Source: Sporisorium sorghi
Lineage: Eukaryota; Basidiomycota; Ustilaginomycetes; Ustilaginales; Ustilaginaceae
Assembly (NCBI GenBank): GCA_023212695.1
Contig: JALCCG010000038.1
Location: 49,868 to 113,867, forward strand
Direction: 5' to 3'
DNA length: 64,000 nt
Of the stretch, positions 10,340-18,815 are shown piece after piece (within the stretch, counting starts at the first letter, position 1; every line of letters begins with the position of its first letter). The notes below the pieces were generated by a model. The model did not search any database. It was not told where the DNA came from and saw only the letters and a list, made by a program, of their open reading frames with translations. The position numbers were made by a program, and so were the translations under genes.

Positions 10340-13300
10340 CTAATTGAGACTCTGATAGCTCACCATCGCTTTAAACTTGTCGCTCTGCTTGATCAGCTGC
10401 GCATACCCGCCCTGCGCCTCCAGCTCGCCGTTCTCGAACAAGAAAATCACATCCGCATCCTTGATCGTACGCATACGGTGCGCAATCGCCAGGATCGTGC
10501 ACTCGCCCTTCGCCCTTATATCGCTCAACGTCTGCTGGAACGCCTGCTCCGACTGGCTGTCGAGCGCGCTCGTGCTCTCGTCGAGCAGCAGCAGGCGCGG
10601 TTTGCGGATGAGCGCGCGTGCGATCGACAGGCGCTGCTTCTGGCCTCCACTGAGTTGAGAGGACGAGATGAGCGTGTCGTAGCCCTTTTTGAAGCGCATG
10701 ATTGTGTCGTGGATACCTGCGGCTTGACAGGCTTCGATGATGACGGAATCTGGGATCGAGGTCTGCCAAGCGGTGTCGGGTTTGTAGGGGGCCAGGAGCG
10801 AGTCTTCTTCGTCCTGCGCTTCTTGTTCGAGAGGGGTGAGGTGCTTACGGCGTCGGTGACGACGACGAGAGGTCGAGTGCGCGGAGGAAGAGGAGGGGGC
10901 GAGATTGGGTCGCAGGCCCAAGAGCACGTTGAATCGCACCGTGCCGTAGAAGATGACGGGCTCTTGCGGCACGATGGCAATGTCGCGACGCAGCACTTGG
11001 TCCGGCGTACGGTCGGTGCGCAGTCCATCGACGGTCACCGTGCCCGAAGCGGGGGTGTAAAAGTTCTCGATGAGCGACATGGCCGTCGTCTTGCCCGATC
11101 CAGATTGGCCGACGAACGCTGCGAAGCACCCGCCAGGGATACGCAGAGAAACGTCCTTGAGCGCCGGGTCGTCTCGGGTCGGATACGTGAACGAGACGTG
11201 GTCGAACTCGATCGTCGACGGTCCCTTTTTCTCGACAACATCAGCAGACCCAGCACCGCTGCCACGCGTCTCGACATCGTCCCCACCGTCCGCTGCCGCG
11301 ACAGCGTCGGTGCGTTTACGACCAAAGAGACCCCGACCGCCGCCACCACTCCTTTTCGCAGCTTTGGCTTCGTCCCTTTCGCGCTCAATCTGCTTCCTGC
11401 GCTCCACCGCTGCGGGGCGCTGATCCATCAACCTGAAAAAGTTCGCCGCCGACACATGCGCCTTGGAGAAATCCGGCGCAAACGCCAGCAACTGTCCACT
11501 CGCCTGGGCCGAGAACAGCAGTGCCGGCAGCACAATGAAGAACGCCGTCTGCGAGTATCTGCCTTCAGCAATGTTCTGGCTGCCCCACCAGTACGCAAAC
11601 GCATAGATAAAGTAGCTGATGCTCAGCGCCAGAGCCAGGAACACATTACCGAAAAGGAAATGGCGCATGCTCTCGCGATACGGTTTCTCTAGAGACCGCT
11701 CGAACTTGCGCATCACGTCTTCCTCGCGACCCAAGCTGGCAACCGTCTTGATGCACTGCACCGCCTCGATGGCCAGGCTGTTCGACTTGACGTATGCGGT
11801 TTCGTGGCGTTTCTGGAAATCCGCCAGCACTTTGAGGCGCAAATAGCCCGCCGCGAGGATGATGGGCACCAGCGCTAGGATGACGATCGCAATACGCCAG
11901 GCGATGGCGAGTGAGACGGAGATTCCGGCGATGAGGTTGACAAAGATGCAAAAGATGGTACCTATGACAGTGCCGGTCACGCCGCCGAGGTTGTTGGCGT
12001 CGTTGGAGAGCGATGCGATCATTGAGGCTGGATTCTTGTCCTGCGCCTCGTACCACGTCAGACGCTGGTCCATCATCGTGTCGAACGAGACGCGGCGCAG
12101 ACGGAAGAGCAGACGCTCCGCTACCAGCCCCCACACGAGTCCATTGATCGAGTAGGCGAAGAACTGGATCAGCGCGAGGATGAAAAAGTAGAGCCCGAAT
12201 TCTCGACCGGAAGAACGGACGCCGTCGGCACCACGACACTGCGGGTTGAGCGCCTCGATGACATGTCCGAAGAGCACCGCTTCGCCTGAGTAGGATCCAC
12301 CCATGATGGCGCTGGTGAACAGACCGAGCAGGATGTAGGGCCATTCGCGGCGGAGCATCCACAGGACGCGCTTGAAGATCACTCGCGGTGGATAGCGTCG
12401 AGCAGCTTGCTCAATTTGCGCCTCGGTTGCCTGCTTTTCGCTTTGCTTGGCATCGCCAACAACATCGGCAAGATCAGTACGACTTTTGCTTTGGGCGGCA
12501 TTGTCGACGCTGTTGCGGTTCAACGTGGACTGGTTCGAGTCGCGAGAAGGTGAAGTGAACTGCTCGCCACTGGTCAGACCAGCAGCGGCAACGGCAGCCG
12601 CATCTTCCGACTCGTCTCCTTCATCGACATCGTCCATCCTACGTCGACCCCTTCGCTGCTGGTCTTGCTGCTGCTGGATCAAATTGTCGTCTGACTCTTG
12701 ATGATCTTCCTCCATTCCTTCGTCCTCGTCATCACTCGACGACGTTTCCGCGTCATCAGCAGCCGGAGAAGCGCCAGTATCCTGAGCAGCGGCCAGCTTG
12801 TAGTAGTAACCCCGCTGAGCCAGCAACTCCTTGTGCGTGCCCTGCTCCAGCACTTTACCAGCACCCATGACAATGATCTGGTCGTAGTTGCGAATGGTCG
12901 CCAGCCTGTGCGCGATGGCAATGGTCGTGACGCCTTCCGAGATGCTATCCAGCGCCTTAGCGACCGCATGCTCCGAGTGCGAATCGAGCGCCGCAGTGGC
13001 TTCGTCCAAGATGAGCAACTTGGGCTGCTTGACGATAGCTCTTGCGATTGAGATCCTCTGTTTCTGACCGCCACTGAGCTTGCCGCCCGCCTCGCCGACT
13101 TGAGTGTCGTAGCCCTGCGGCAGCTTTTCGATGAATGAATGCGCGCCCGCGAGTTGGGCAGCGCGCGTGCAGAGCTCCTTGATCTCCTCGAGCTGTTCGA
13201 GCTGTTCCGGCGTTGTGAGTACCTGGTCGAGGTCGGTTCCAGTTTTCTCCTGGCCGACTTGTGAGAAGGCAAGGACGGTCGAGTGCAAATGTGCGTGTGC

Positions 13301-16300
13301 AGGCGAGCCCACCAGACCGTGTGCAATGGACTGCATGATAGAACAATCGAACAACACGGGCTCTTGCCCGACAACGCCAATCTGAGAGCGCAGCCAACGC
13401 ACATTATAATCACGCAGATCGGTGCCGTTGAGCGTGACACGGCCCGAAGTAGGGTCGTAGAAGCGTTGCAGCAGCGAAGCCACCGTCGACTTGCCCGAGC
13501 CGGACAGACCCACGAGCGCAACACGATGACCAGCGGGAACCGAGATGCTCAGTCCCTGCAGCGCCTTCTCGTCCGGGCGCGCCGGGTAGCTGAACTCGAC
13601 GTCCGAAAGCTCGACGGCAATCTCGTTGACATCGCCCGGCTGAGGCGTGATGCCTTGCTGCGTATCCGTGCCATCGATGGGCGAGCTCTTGTCGATTGTC
13701 TCGCGCAATGCCTGTCCGGCGCCGCTGGCTGCCGAAAACGTTTGGAGGTAAGGCGCGATCTGGCCTACGATGAACGACGCATCCAGCAGCAAAAAGATGA
13801 CCGTGTACACCGAGCCCACCGTGCTAGGGTTTCCGGATGCAGCGATCAGGTTGGAACCCGAGAAGAAGGCCAGCGCGTTGGCCGAGTACCCAACGAAGAA
13901 CAAGCTGCCCAGCACGCAAGCCGCGGCGAGCGCCTTGAGCGTGCCCTGCTTGCGCGCGAGCTCGAGATGGCACTGGTAGATGTTGGACAGTCTCGGCTGC
14001 GATCCAAACGCCTGCACGACGGGCAGGTGGTTCAACGCCTCGGCCGCCAGGCTCGACGCATGCGACAGGTGCGTCGACGTGTTCTTCTGCGCCTTGGCCA
14101 CAAACTTGGAGCCCAACACGCTGACGATGGCAAACGCCGGCAACAGCGACACCAACTGACCTGCCAACTTTGGCAGCTTGATGAATGCCACAATGTAACT
14201 CGTGACAAAGTACGAGAGACTCGAGATGAGGATGCCCATCTTTTCGCTGGTGCCGTTCTGGATGGTCAGCAGGTCCGCCGAGAGACGCGTGCCGACTTCG
14301 CCGGGTTGGAGCGTGTCAAAGAACGTCATGTCCTGGCGAAGCACCGAGCGGAGGTAGCGCTGGCGCATCTTGCGCACAAGACGCTCGCCCAGGTTGGACC
14401 AGCAAGTGGTGTAAGTCCAGATGAGGAAGAAGTTGACCGCGGCGATGATGGCAATCTTTTCGACCTTGTCGTCGACCGAAGAGAGGAAGGCGGAGGTGTT
14501 GGAGGGTCGACCACCGCCGGTGTTGCAGCCGGCCGAGTTGAAGCCGTCGATGAGCTGGCCAAAGAGGATACCGATAAGGGGCAGGGGCACGCCGGAGCCG
14601 ATGGCGGCGATGATGCCGATGACGAGCAGCGTGATATCGGTGCGGTCGGTGGCTTTATAGAGAGCAAAGTAGTTGGACGAGAGACGGATGTTGGTGATCG
14701 CGGACTTGGCACGTTCCTTGAAGGAATGTTTCGGTTTGTCTTTGCTTTCATCGTCATCACTATTGTCGTCATCGTCGTCTTGGTCATTAGCGTTGACACT
14801 GTGGCTGTCGTCGCCCGCTGCATCCATAGAAGCTCGCTGGAGAAACTGATCATCAGACGCGATCCTGTCAGAGCCTTGAGTGCGGAGCCGTTGCAGAGCG
14901 GTGCTTGGCAGATCTGCAGCATCGACCGAAAGGCTTGTCGTCGTCCTTGGCCTGCCACCCGGCACCGGTACAGCCGCCACTTGTCCATGATGTTGCTTTA
15001 AGCGCCTTGCTCCCTCTTGTCCCGGCGTCATTGTCAACGATCGTCTTGGCGCACGAGGCGAGTCCCATGGCTGCACGGTGTTCTCGAACTCGCCCGCTTG
15101 CAGTCGCCCATCCGCCGAGGTCCTTGCCTCGCCAGTCGCCTGGGTGCCAGCTGGGGCTAGCACGCCAGGATGTGGGAAGCTGGTGCCTGGGATACCTGTG
15201 TCGGCAAAGACACTCAGATTGGCCCTCTGCGCCCAGCCGACAGGATCGTCTGACCGGCTGTTGGAGCGCTGGCGTCCATGAGATGATCCTGGACGGTGCG
15301 AGTGCTGGTAGTCCCAGGGTTGTGGGCTGCGCATGTTGAGCATCATCTTGGTGGTGGGCGGAGGCGGACCTGGGTGTGCATGGCGTGGGCGAACATTGTA
15401 GCTGCCCCTGCCGCCAAAGCTGCCATAGGAGACGGGACCGTCTGCGGAATTGGAACGCTTTCTCGTTGTGGCTACTGGCTTTTTGGTGTCTGCAGCATCG
15501 AGAGGAGAGATGCTGGGTCGGGAAGGGCTCTGTTCTCCGAGCACGGTAGAGTCAGAGGACGACGTGGAGCGCCTCAGCGAGGAAGACGAGCTCGCAGCCG
15601 TTGCAGCCGCAGCAGCATCTGGCTGGTTGTTGTTTCCGCTGCTCGAAACCATGTCGAGTGGTCGCGGTAGTGTTGGATGTTGGGAAGCAGGCGGTGAGCT
15701 GCGCTGTTTTTCAACGAGAGCTTCCCATTCGAGGCGATGGAAATAGTCCTGGTGGTCGTCGAAGGAATAGCGTGCAGTGGGCGTGCGTGGATCCTTGTCG
15801 AGCTGGGAGAGGAAGCTGGCTGAGAGGGAGCAAGGTTCTTCTTCTGCACTGTTGCCGAGATGCTCTTCTTCGTCCGAGTCGTCTACGGTGGAAGGGCTGT
15901 CGTTCGAGATTGTTGACTTTAAAGGAGCAGCGTGAGCATCGCTGTTTTGGTCGTGAGGAGTGGACGTCGAGGAAGTGTTGGACGTCTGTGGTGACGCAGG
16001 AGAGAAAGGTTCGGAGCGACGATTTTGAGTACCAGTCGTCAGCGGAGACGATCCGGACGTGCGGTTGGAAGTAGAAGGAGCGTTGTGCGCGTCAGATGGA
16101 TTCGCGGCGGAAGAGTCGTCCCTGGGAATCGTGGAAGACGAAGAACCAAGAACGTGCTGCGCGGGACTAGACACGACATTCGGAGCGGGATGTGCTGAGT
16201 GGTCGTTGAAAGAAGCGATGTCGCCTGTATTCATGCAGGGTCCTCCTGACGTTGGCTGGAGAGAACGTTGTCGTTCTTCTGACGTCTCGCTGCTGCCGCC

Positions 16301-16522
16301 TCCGCTCGCAACAAAGTCTCGAGCTATGACAGCAGGCTGCCGAGAGACATCGTTAGCGCCATCGTGAGTCCCAGGCTGGCCAGCAGCTCGGCCCGAAGAA
16401 CGCCGAAGCGATGTGGGCCTTGACGCGTTGATGTGGCCATCGCCGAATCCACTTTCGCCGCCGGCGTCGTTGACAGCGTCGGCGTGTGGAGAAGTCGAGC
16501 TTGAGGGCGAGGGGAACGTCAT
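10340..16522 (-). CDS. Full-size ABC-B (MDR/Ste6-type) transporter with a ~630-residue N-terminal extension
   Basis: 2060 residues, single exon, ATG at 16522. After about 630 residues of Ser/Pro-rich, probably disordered sequence come TMD1 (about 640-960), NBD1, an acidic linker, TMD2 (about 1390-1720) and NBD2. NBD1 has Walker A GLSGSGKST (about 1003), LSGGQ (about 1149), Walker B LLILDEATAALDS and the His loop AIAHR (about 1206). NBD2 has GQSGSGKTT (about 1806), LSGGQ (about 1955), LLLLDESTSALDS and AIAHR (about 2014). Both ATP sites keep the catalytic Glu and His, so both look competent. Each NBD has an insert between Q-loop and signature; the one in NBD2 is Arg-rich. By family this exports hydrophobic compounds or a lipopeptide across the plasma membrane. 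A pheromone exporter (Ste6) and a multidrug pump are both possible and cannot be separated here. Typical family length is 1250-1400 residues. Confidence 0.93.
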   Translation of the reverse strand: MTFPSPSSSTSPHADAVNDAGGESGFGDGHINASRPTSLRRSSGRAAGQPGTHDGANDVSRQPAVIARDFVASGGGSSETSEERQRSLQPTSGGPCMNTGDIASFNDHSAHPAPNVVSSPAQHVLGSSSSTIPRDDSSAANPSDAHNAPSTSNRTSGSSPLTTGTQNRRSEPFSPASPQTSNTSSTSTPHDQNSDAHAAPLKSTISNDSPSTVDDSDEEEHLGNSAEEEPCSLSASFLSQLDKDPRTPTARYSFDDHQDYFHRLEWEALVEKQRSSPPASQHPTLPRPLDMVSSSGNNNQPDAAAAATAASSSSSLRRSTSSSDSTVLGEQSPSRPSISPLDAADTKKPVATTRKRSNSADGPVSYGSFGGRGSYNVRPRHAHPGPPPPTTKMMLNMRSPQPWDYQHSHRPGSSHGRQRSNSRSDDPVGWAQRANLSVFADTGIPGTSFPHPGVLAPAGTQATGEARTSADGRLQAGEFENTVQPWDSPRAPRRSLTMTPGQEGARRLKQHHGQVAAVPVPGGRPRTTTSLSVDAADLPSTALQRLRTQGSDRIASDDQFLQRASMDAAGDDSHSVNANDQDDDDDNSDDDESKDKPKHSFKERAKSAITNIRLSSNYFALYKATDRTDITLLVIGIIAAIGSGVPLPLIGILFGQLIDGFNSAGCNTGGGRPSNTSAFLSSVDDKVEKIAIIAAVNFFLIWTYTTCWSNLGERLVRKMRQRYLRSVLRQDMTFFDTLQPGEVGTRLSADLLTIQNGTSEKMGILISSLSYFVTSYIVAFIKLPKLAGQLVSLLPAFAIVSVLGSKFVAKAQKNTSTHLSHASSLAAEALNHLPVVQAFGSQPRLSNIYQCHLELARKQGTLKALAAACVLGSLFFVGYSANALAFFSGSNLIAASGNPSTVGSVYTVIFLLLDASFIVGQIAPYLQTFSAASGAGQALRETIDKSSPIDGTDTQQGITPQPGDVNEIAVELSDVEFSYPARPDEKALQGLSISVPAGHRVALVGLSGSGKSTVASLLQRFYDPTSGRVTLNGTDLRDYNVRWLRSQIGVVGQEPVLFDCSIMQSIAHGLVGSPAHAHLHSTVLAFSQVGQEKTGTDLDQVLTTPEQLEQLEEIKELCTRAAQLAGAHSFIEKLPQGYDTQVGEAGGKLSGGQKQRISIARAIVKQPKLLILDEATAALDSHSEHAVAKALDSISEGVTTIAIAHRLATIRNYDQIIVMGAGKVLEQGTHKELLAQRGYYYKLAAAQDTGASPAADDAETSSSDDEDEGMEEDHQESDDNLIQQQQDQQRRGRRRMDDVDEGDESEDAAAVAAAGLTSGEQFTSPSRDSNQSTLNRNSVDNAAQSKSRTDLADVVGDAKQSEKQATEAQIEQAARRYPPRVIFKRVLWMLRREWPYILLGLFTSAIMGGSYSGEAVLFGHVIEALNPQCRGADGVRSSGREFGLYFFILALIQFFAYSINGLVWGLVAERLLFRLRRVSFDTMMDQRLTWYEAQDKNPASMIASLSNDANNLGGVTGTVIGTIFCIFVNLIAGISVSLAIAWRIAIVILALVPIILAAGYLRLKVLADFQKRHETAYVKSNSLAIEAVQCIKTVASLGREEDVMRKFERSLEKPYRESMRHFLFGNVFLALALSISYFIYAFAYWWGSQNIAEGRYSQTAFFIVLPALLFSAQASGQLLAFAPDFSKAHVSAANFFRLMDQRPAAVERRKQIERERDEAKAAKRSGGGGRGLFGRKRTDAVAAADGGDDVETRGSGAGSADVVEKKGPSTIEFDHVSFTYPTRDDPALKDVSLRIPGGCFAAFVGQSGSGKTTAMSLIENFYTPASGTVTVDGLRTDRTPDQVLRRDIAIVPQEPVIFYGTVRFNVLLGLRPNLAPSSSSAHSTSRRRHRRRKHLTPLEQEAQDEEDSLLAPYKPDTAWQTSIPDSVIIEACQAAGIHDTIMRFKKGYDTLISSSQLSGGQKQRLSIARALIRKPRLLLLDESTSALDSQSEQAFQQTLSDIRAKGECTILAIAHRMRTIKDADVIFLFENGELEAQGGYAQLIKQSDKFKAMVSYQSLN

Positions 16523-18041
16523 CGCTCGTCGTTGCTCGCTGCGCGATTAGCAAACGCCGGGGAATTTCTCCTGCGAAATTTCGAAATTTAATTTTCCGAC
16601 CTCGTTTAGCGGCGCGCGCTCTTTCGAACAAACAAGAGAAGACGTGACGAGCGCGGTTATGCAGATGCAGAACGCTGTCAATCCGACGGGCCCCGATCGG
16701 TGTAAATCGGGAGGGCCGAGTCCAGCTTGGGATCGGGAGCGTGCCGATGTAACGACGGCAGCTAGCGTCTTTTCGTGAGGCCTATCTGATCTAGCGAGTC
16801 GAGTCGAGCTTCAACTGCTGTATTAGGAAGTGGAAAGCGGATGCAAGATGGCCTTGGCGAGTCAGTGAATCTCGTTTTGCAAAGAAAGTCACACGCTTGC
16901 AAGAACGATCCGTGCGTCTTGAGAGTGAGTACACAAGAGCGAACGTGCGTGGCGGCAAGGAGAAGGGTGGACGATGAAAGGGTGGTCTTAATGACGAGTT
17001 GGTGGGGAGCGACACTGGGGAGGCTCGACATTGAGCAACAACCCTTCAGGGCTGCTTGACTCCGCTTTGTTTGCCCACAAAGATGCCATCGCGACATGAC
17101 CCTCTGTCGTCAAGGTCGGAAGGAGCATCACTTACCAAAGGTGAAGAGCTTGCGAGAGGACACGAAGATGCCTGAGAATGAACCGAATGTGTGGCTGACA
17201 AGGTCTACTCGTCACAGTGGCCCCGATGAAGGTCGTAGACGTTTGGGTTCGTGTATCGAGCGTCGTCGATGCTTCTTGGTATGTTGAAGGTCGTAACGTG
17301 TCTAGCTGAATCGCCGCGAGTGAGCCAACAATGACTCCTTTCGTTGTTCCTTGCAAAGATGGTGATGGTCAAAAGCCAAAACCTGCCTTCACGCTCATCG
17401 ACCTCCCAAACCTCGACAAGACGGTGCTCGAGCAGCACACGGTCGCAACCCGAAGGGCCCCCTTCGTTTCGGAGCTTCCGATTGGACGCACTAACTTGGA
17501 TTCGGTTACCATCCGACAATGAACCAACCAAAAGCGCACGGTCTCAGTTTTCACTGCATTGCATCGCTCCAACTCTAAACTCTGAAACTTGCCGAACAAA
17601 GCGAGTTGAAAAGGCAATCCTCTGAAGTTAAGCGAGGAGAAGAAAAAATTATCAGATCACACTGCACTTCGAAGGCAAGGTCTTCGGAGCCGCTTCATCC
17701 GATGTGCTCTGCCTTTCGATCAGACTGGTGAAGGCATGACAACCGCATGCTCTGCTTGCCGACGCGAAGCTCTTGGCTGCAGCATCGCATCGCTTTGCGA
17801 CTCGTTCCAGCTCAACTCTTGGATCGAATTTATGAAATTAAAAAATAAAATAAAAAAATAAAAATAAAATAATGATTTGTAACTTATCTCGTGAGAGGAA
17901 AATACAGGCAAAGACGAAATCCAAAAAATTCCACAAGATCCTCAGGTCCAAAATCCGACCGAAACGGTCGGAAATCTGGCCCTGGAAATTTCCAACTAAA
18001 TAAGCCAGTGATTCTGAGGGTCTTAAAGAAGACAGAGATTC
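16523..18041. other. Intergenic region with no supported gene; AT-rich toward its right end
   Basis: Between the ABC transporter start and the MITE-like element I see only short ORFs on both strands, with no recognisable domain or intron pattern. The ABC transporter promoter must lie at the left end. The segment 17828-17875 is very A/T-rich. A perfect 8-bp inverted repeat with a 3-nt loop (TCCGACCG / CGGTCGGA) lies at 17954-17972. Confidence 0.5.
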
Positions 18042-18043
18042 TA

Positions 18044-18146
18044 ACGTAGTTCACGTAGATGTGGAAATCACGTAGATGTGGAATTTTTACACAATATAGC
18101 CGTGTGCAGCCACTTTCTAAAACTTGACCATGATCACTTCAACAGC
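18044..18146 (+). repeat. Left terminal inverted repeat of the MITE
   Basis: 103 bp, pairing with 18454-18556 at 98 of 103 positions, read directly by writing out the reverse complement. It contains the CpG versions (CACGTAG, GCCGTGTG) of the two positions where the right arm reads CA. Confidence 0.9.
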
Positions 18147-18453
18147 ATTTTTCTTGGTGACACAAGTCTCAGCACATCCTTTTAAACGGCATAGGCTTGT
18201 ATCCAGGAAGCCAAAGAATGCATCCATACCCATATAAGGATGGTTCGTGTTGCAGTCAATGCCAAAAAATGTGAAGTAAGAAAAAAGTCAATTTTGGCTG
18301 ACACTGTAGCAGCACATGTTTACTTGTTTGCATTTTTGGCTTCTTTGAAATGGCAGTGTGCTCATATGAGCATGGTAGCATACTCTCAGACATAGTATCT
18401 GCATGCCTTTTAAGTTTGAGGTTGATTGGAGGACTTTGTTCTAATGGTCAGGA

Positions 18454-18556
18454 GCTGTTGAAGTGATCATGGTCAGATTTTAAAAAGTGGCTGCACATGG
18501 CTATATTGTGTAAAAATTCCACATCTATGTGATTTCCACATCTACGTGAACTACGT
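18454..18556 (-). repeat. Right terminal inverted repeat of the MITE
   Basis: 103 bp, the reverse complement of 18044-18146 with five transitions and no indels. The outermost bases are followed by TA at 18557-18558. Confidence 0.9.
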
Positions 18557-18815
18557 TACAACAAAGACTTTGTTTCCCACGCTGTTCCGAGAGGGCATCT
18601 TTCTCTCACAAAGTCATGTGAGTTGACTGTGCAGCTCTCGAGCACGACCTCGCTTGAATCTTCCTTTGTCTTGGCGCTCGCCCTTGTTGCCGCTGAGCTT
18701 GAACTTTTTATCAGATCAAATATTTTCACCATCCGCCCACCCGCTCTCGCCCGAAACAACCCACCTGTTCATTATCAGATTAACCGCATCTCTACATTAC
18801 ACCCACACTCAACCC

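Larger units (their letters stand above)
18042..18558. mobile_element. MITE-like non-autonomous DNA transposon with 103-bp terminal inverted repeats and TA flanks
   Basis: The left arm 18044-18146 and right arm 18454-18556 are reverse complements over 103 bp with only five differences and no gaps. The arms start ACGTAGTTCACGTAG and are each bordered by TA (18042-18043 and 18557-18558), as expected for a Tc1/mariner-type TA target duplication. Each arm holds two copies, 17 bp apart, of a 16-bp unit (TCACGTAGATGTGGAA, 18051-18066 and 18068-18083 on the left), candidate transposase-binding sites. The roughly 300-bp interior has no ORF of note, so the element would depend on a transposase elsewhere. 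All five arm differences are transitions and two hit CpG sites. It sits in the longest gene-free stretch left of 43 kb. The superfamily is inferred only from the TA ends. Confidence 0.85.

Noticed and set aside
13283..15001. 572-residue plus-strand open frame inside the ABC transporter
   Set aside because: Antisense to TMD1 and NBD1 with no recognisable motif; a codon-bias shadow.
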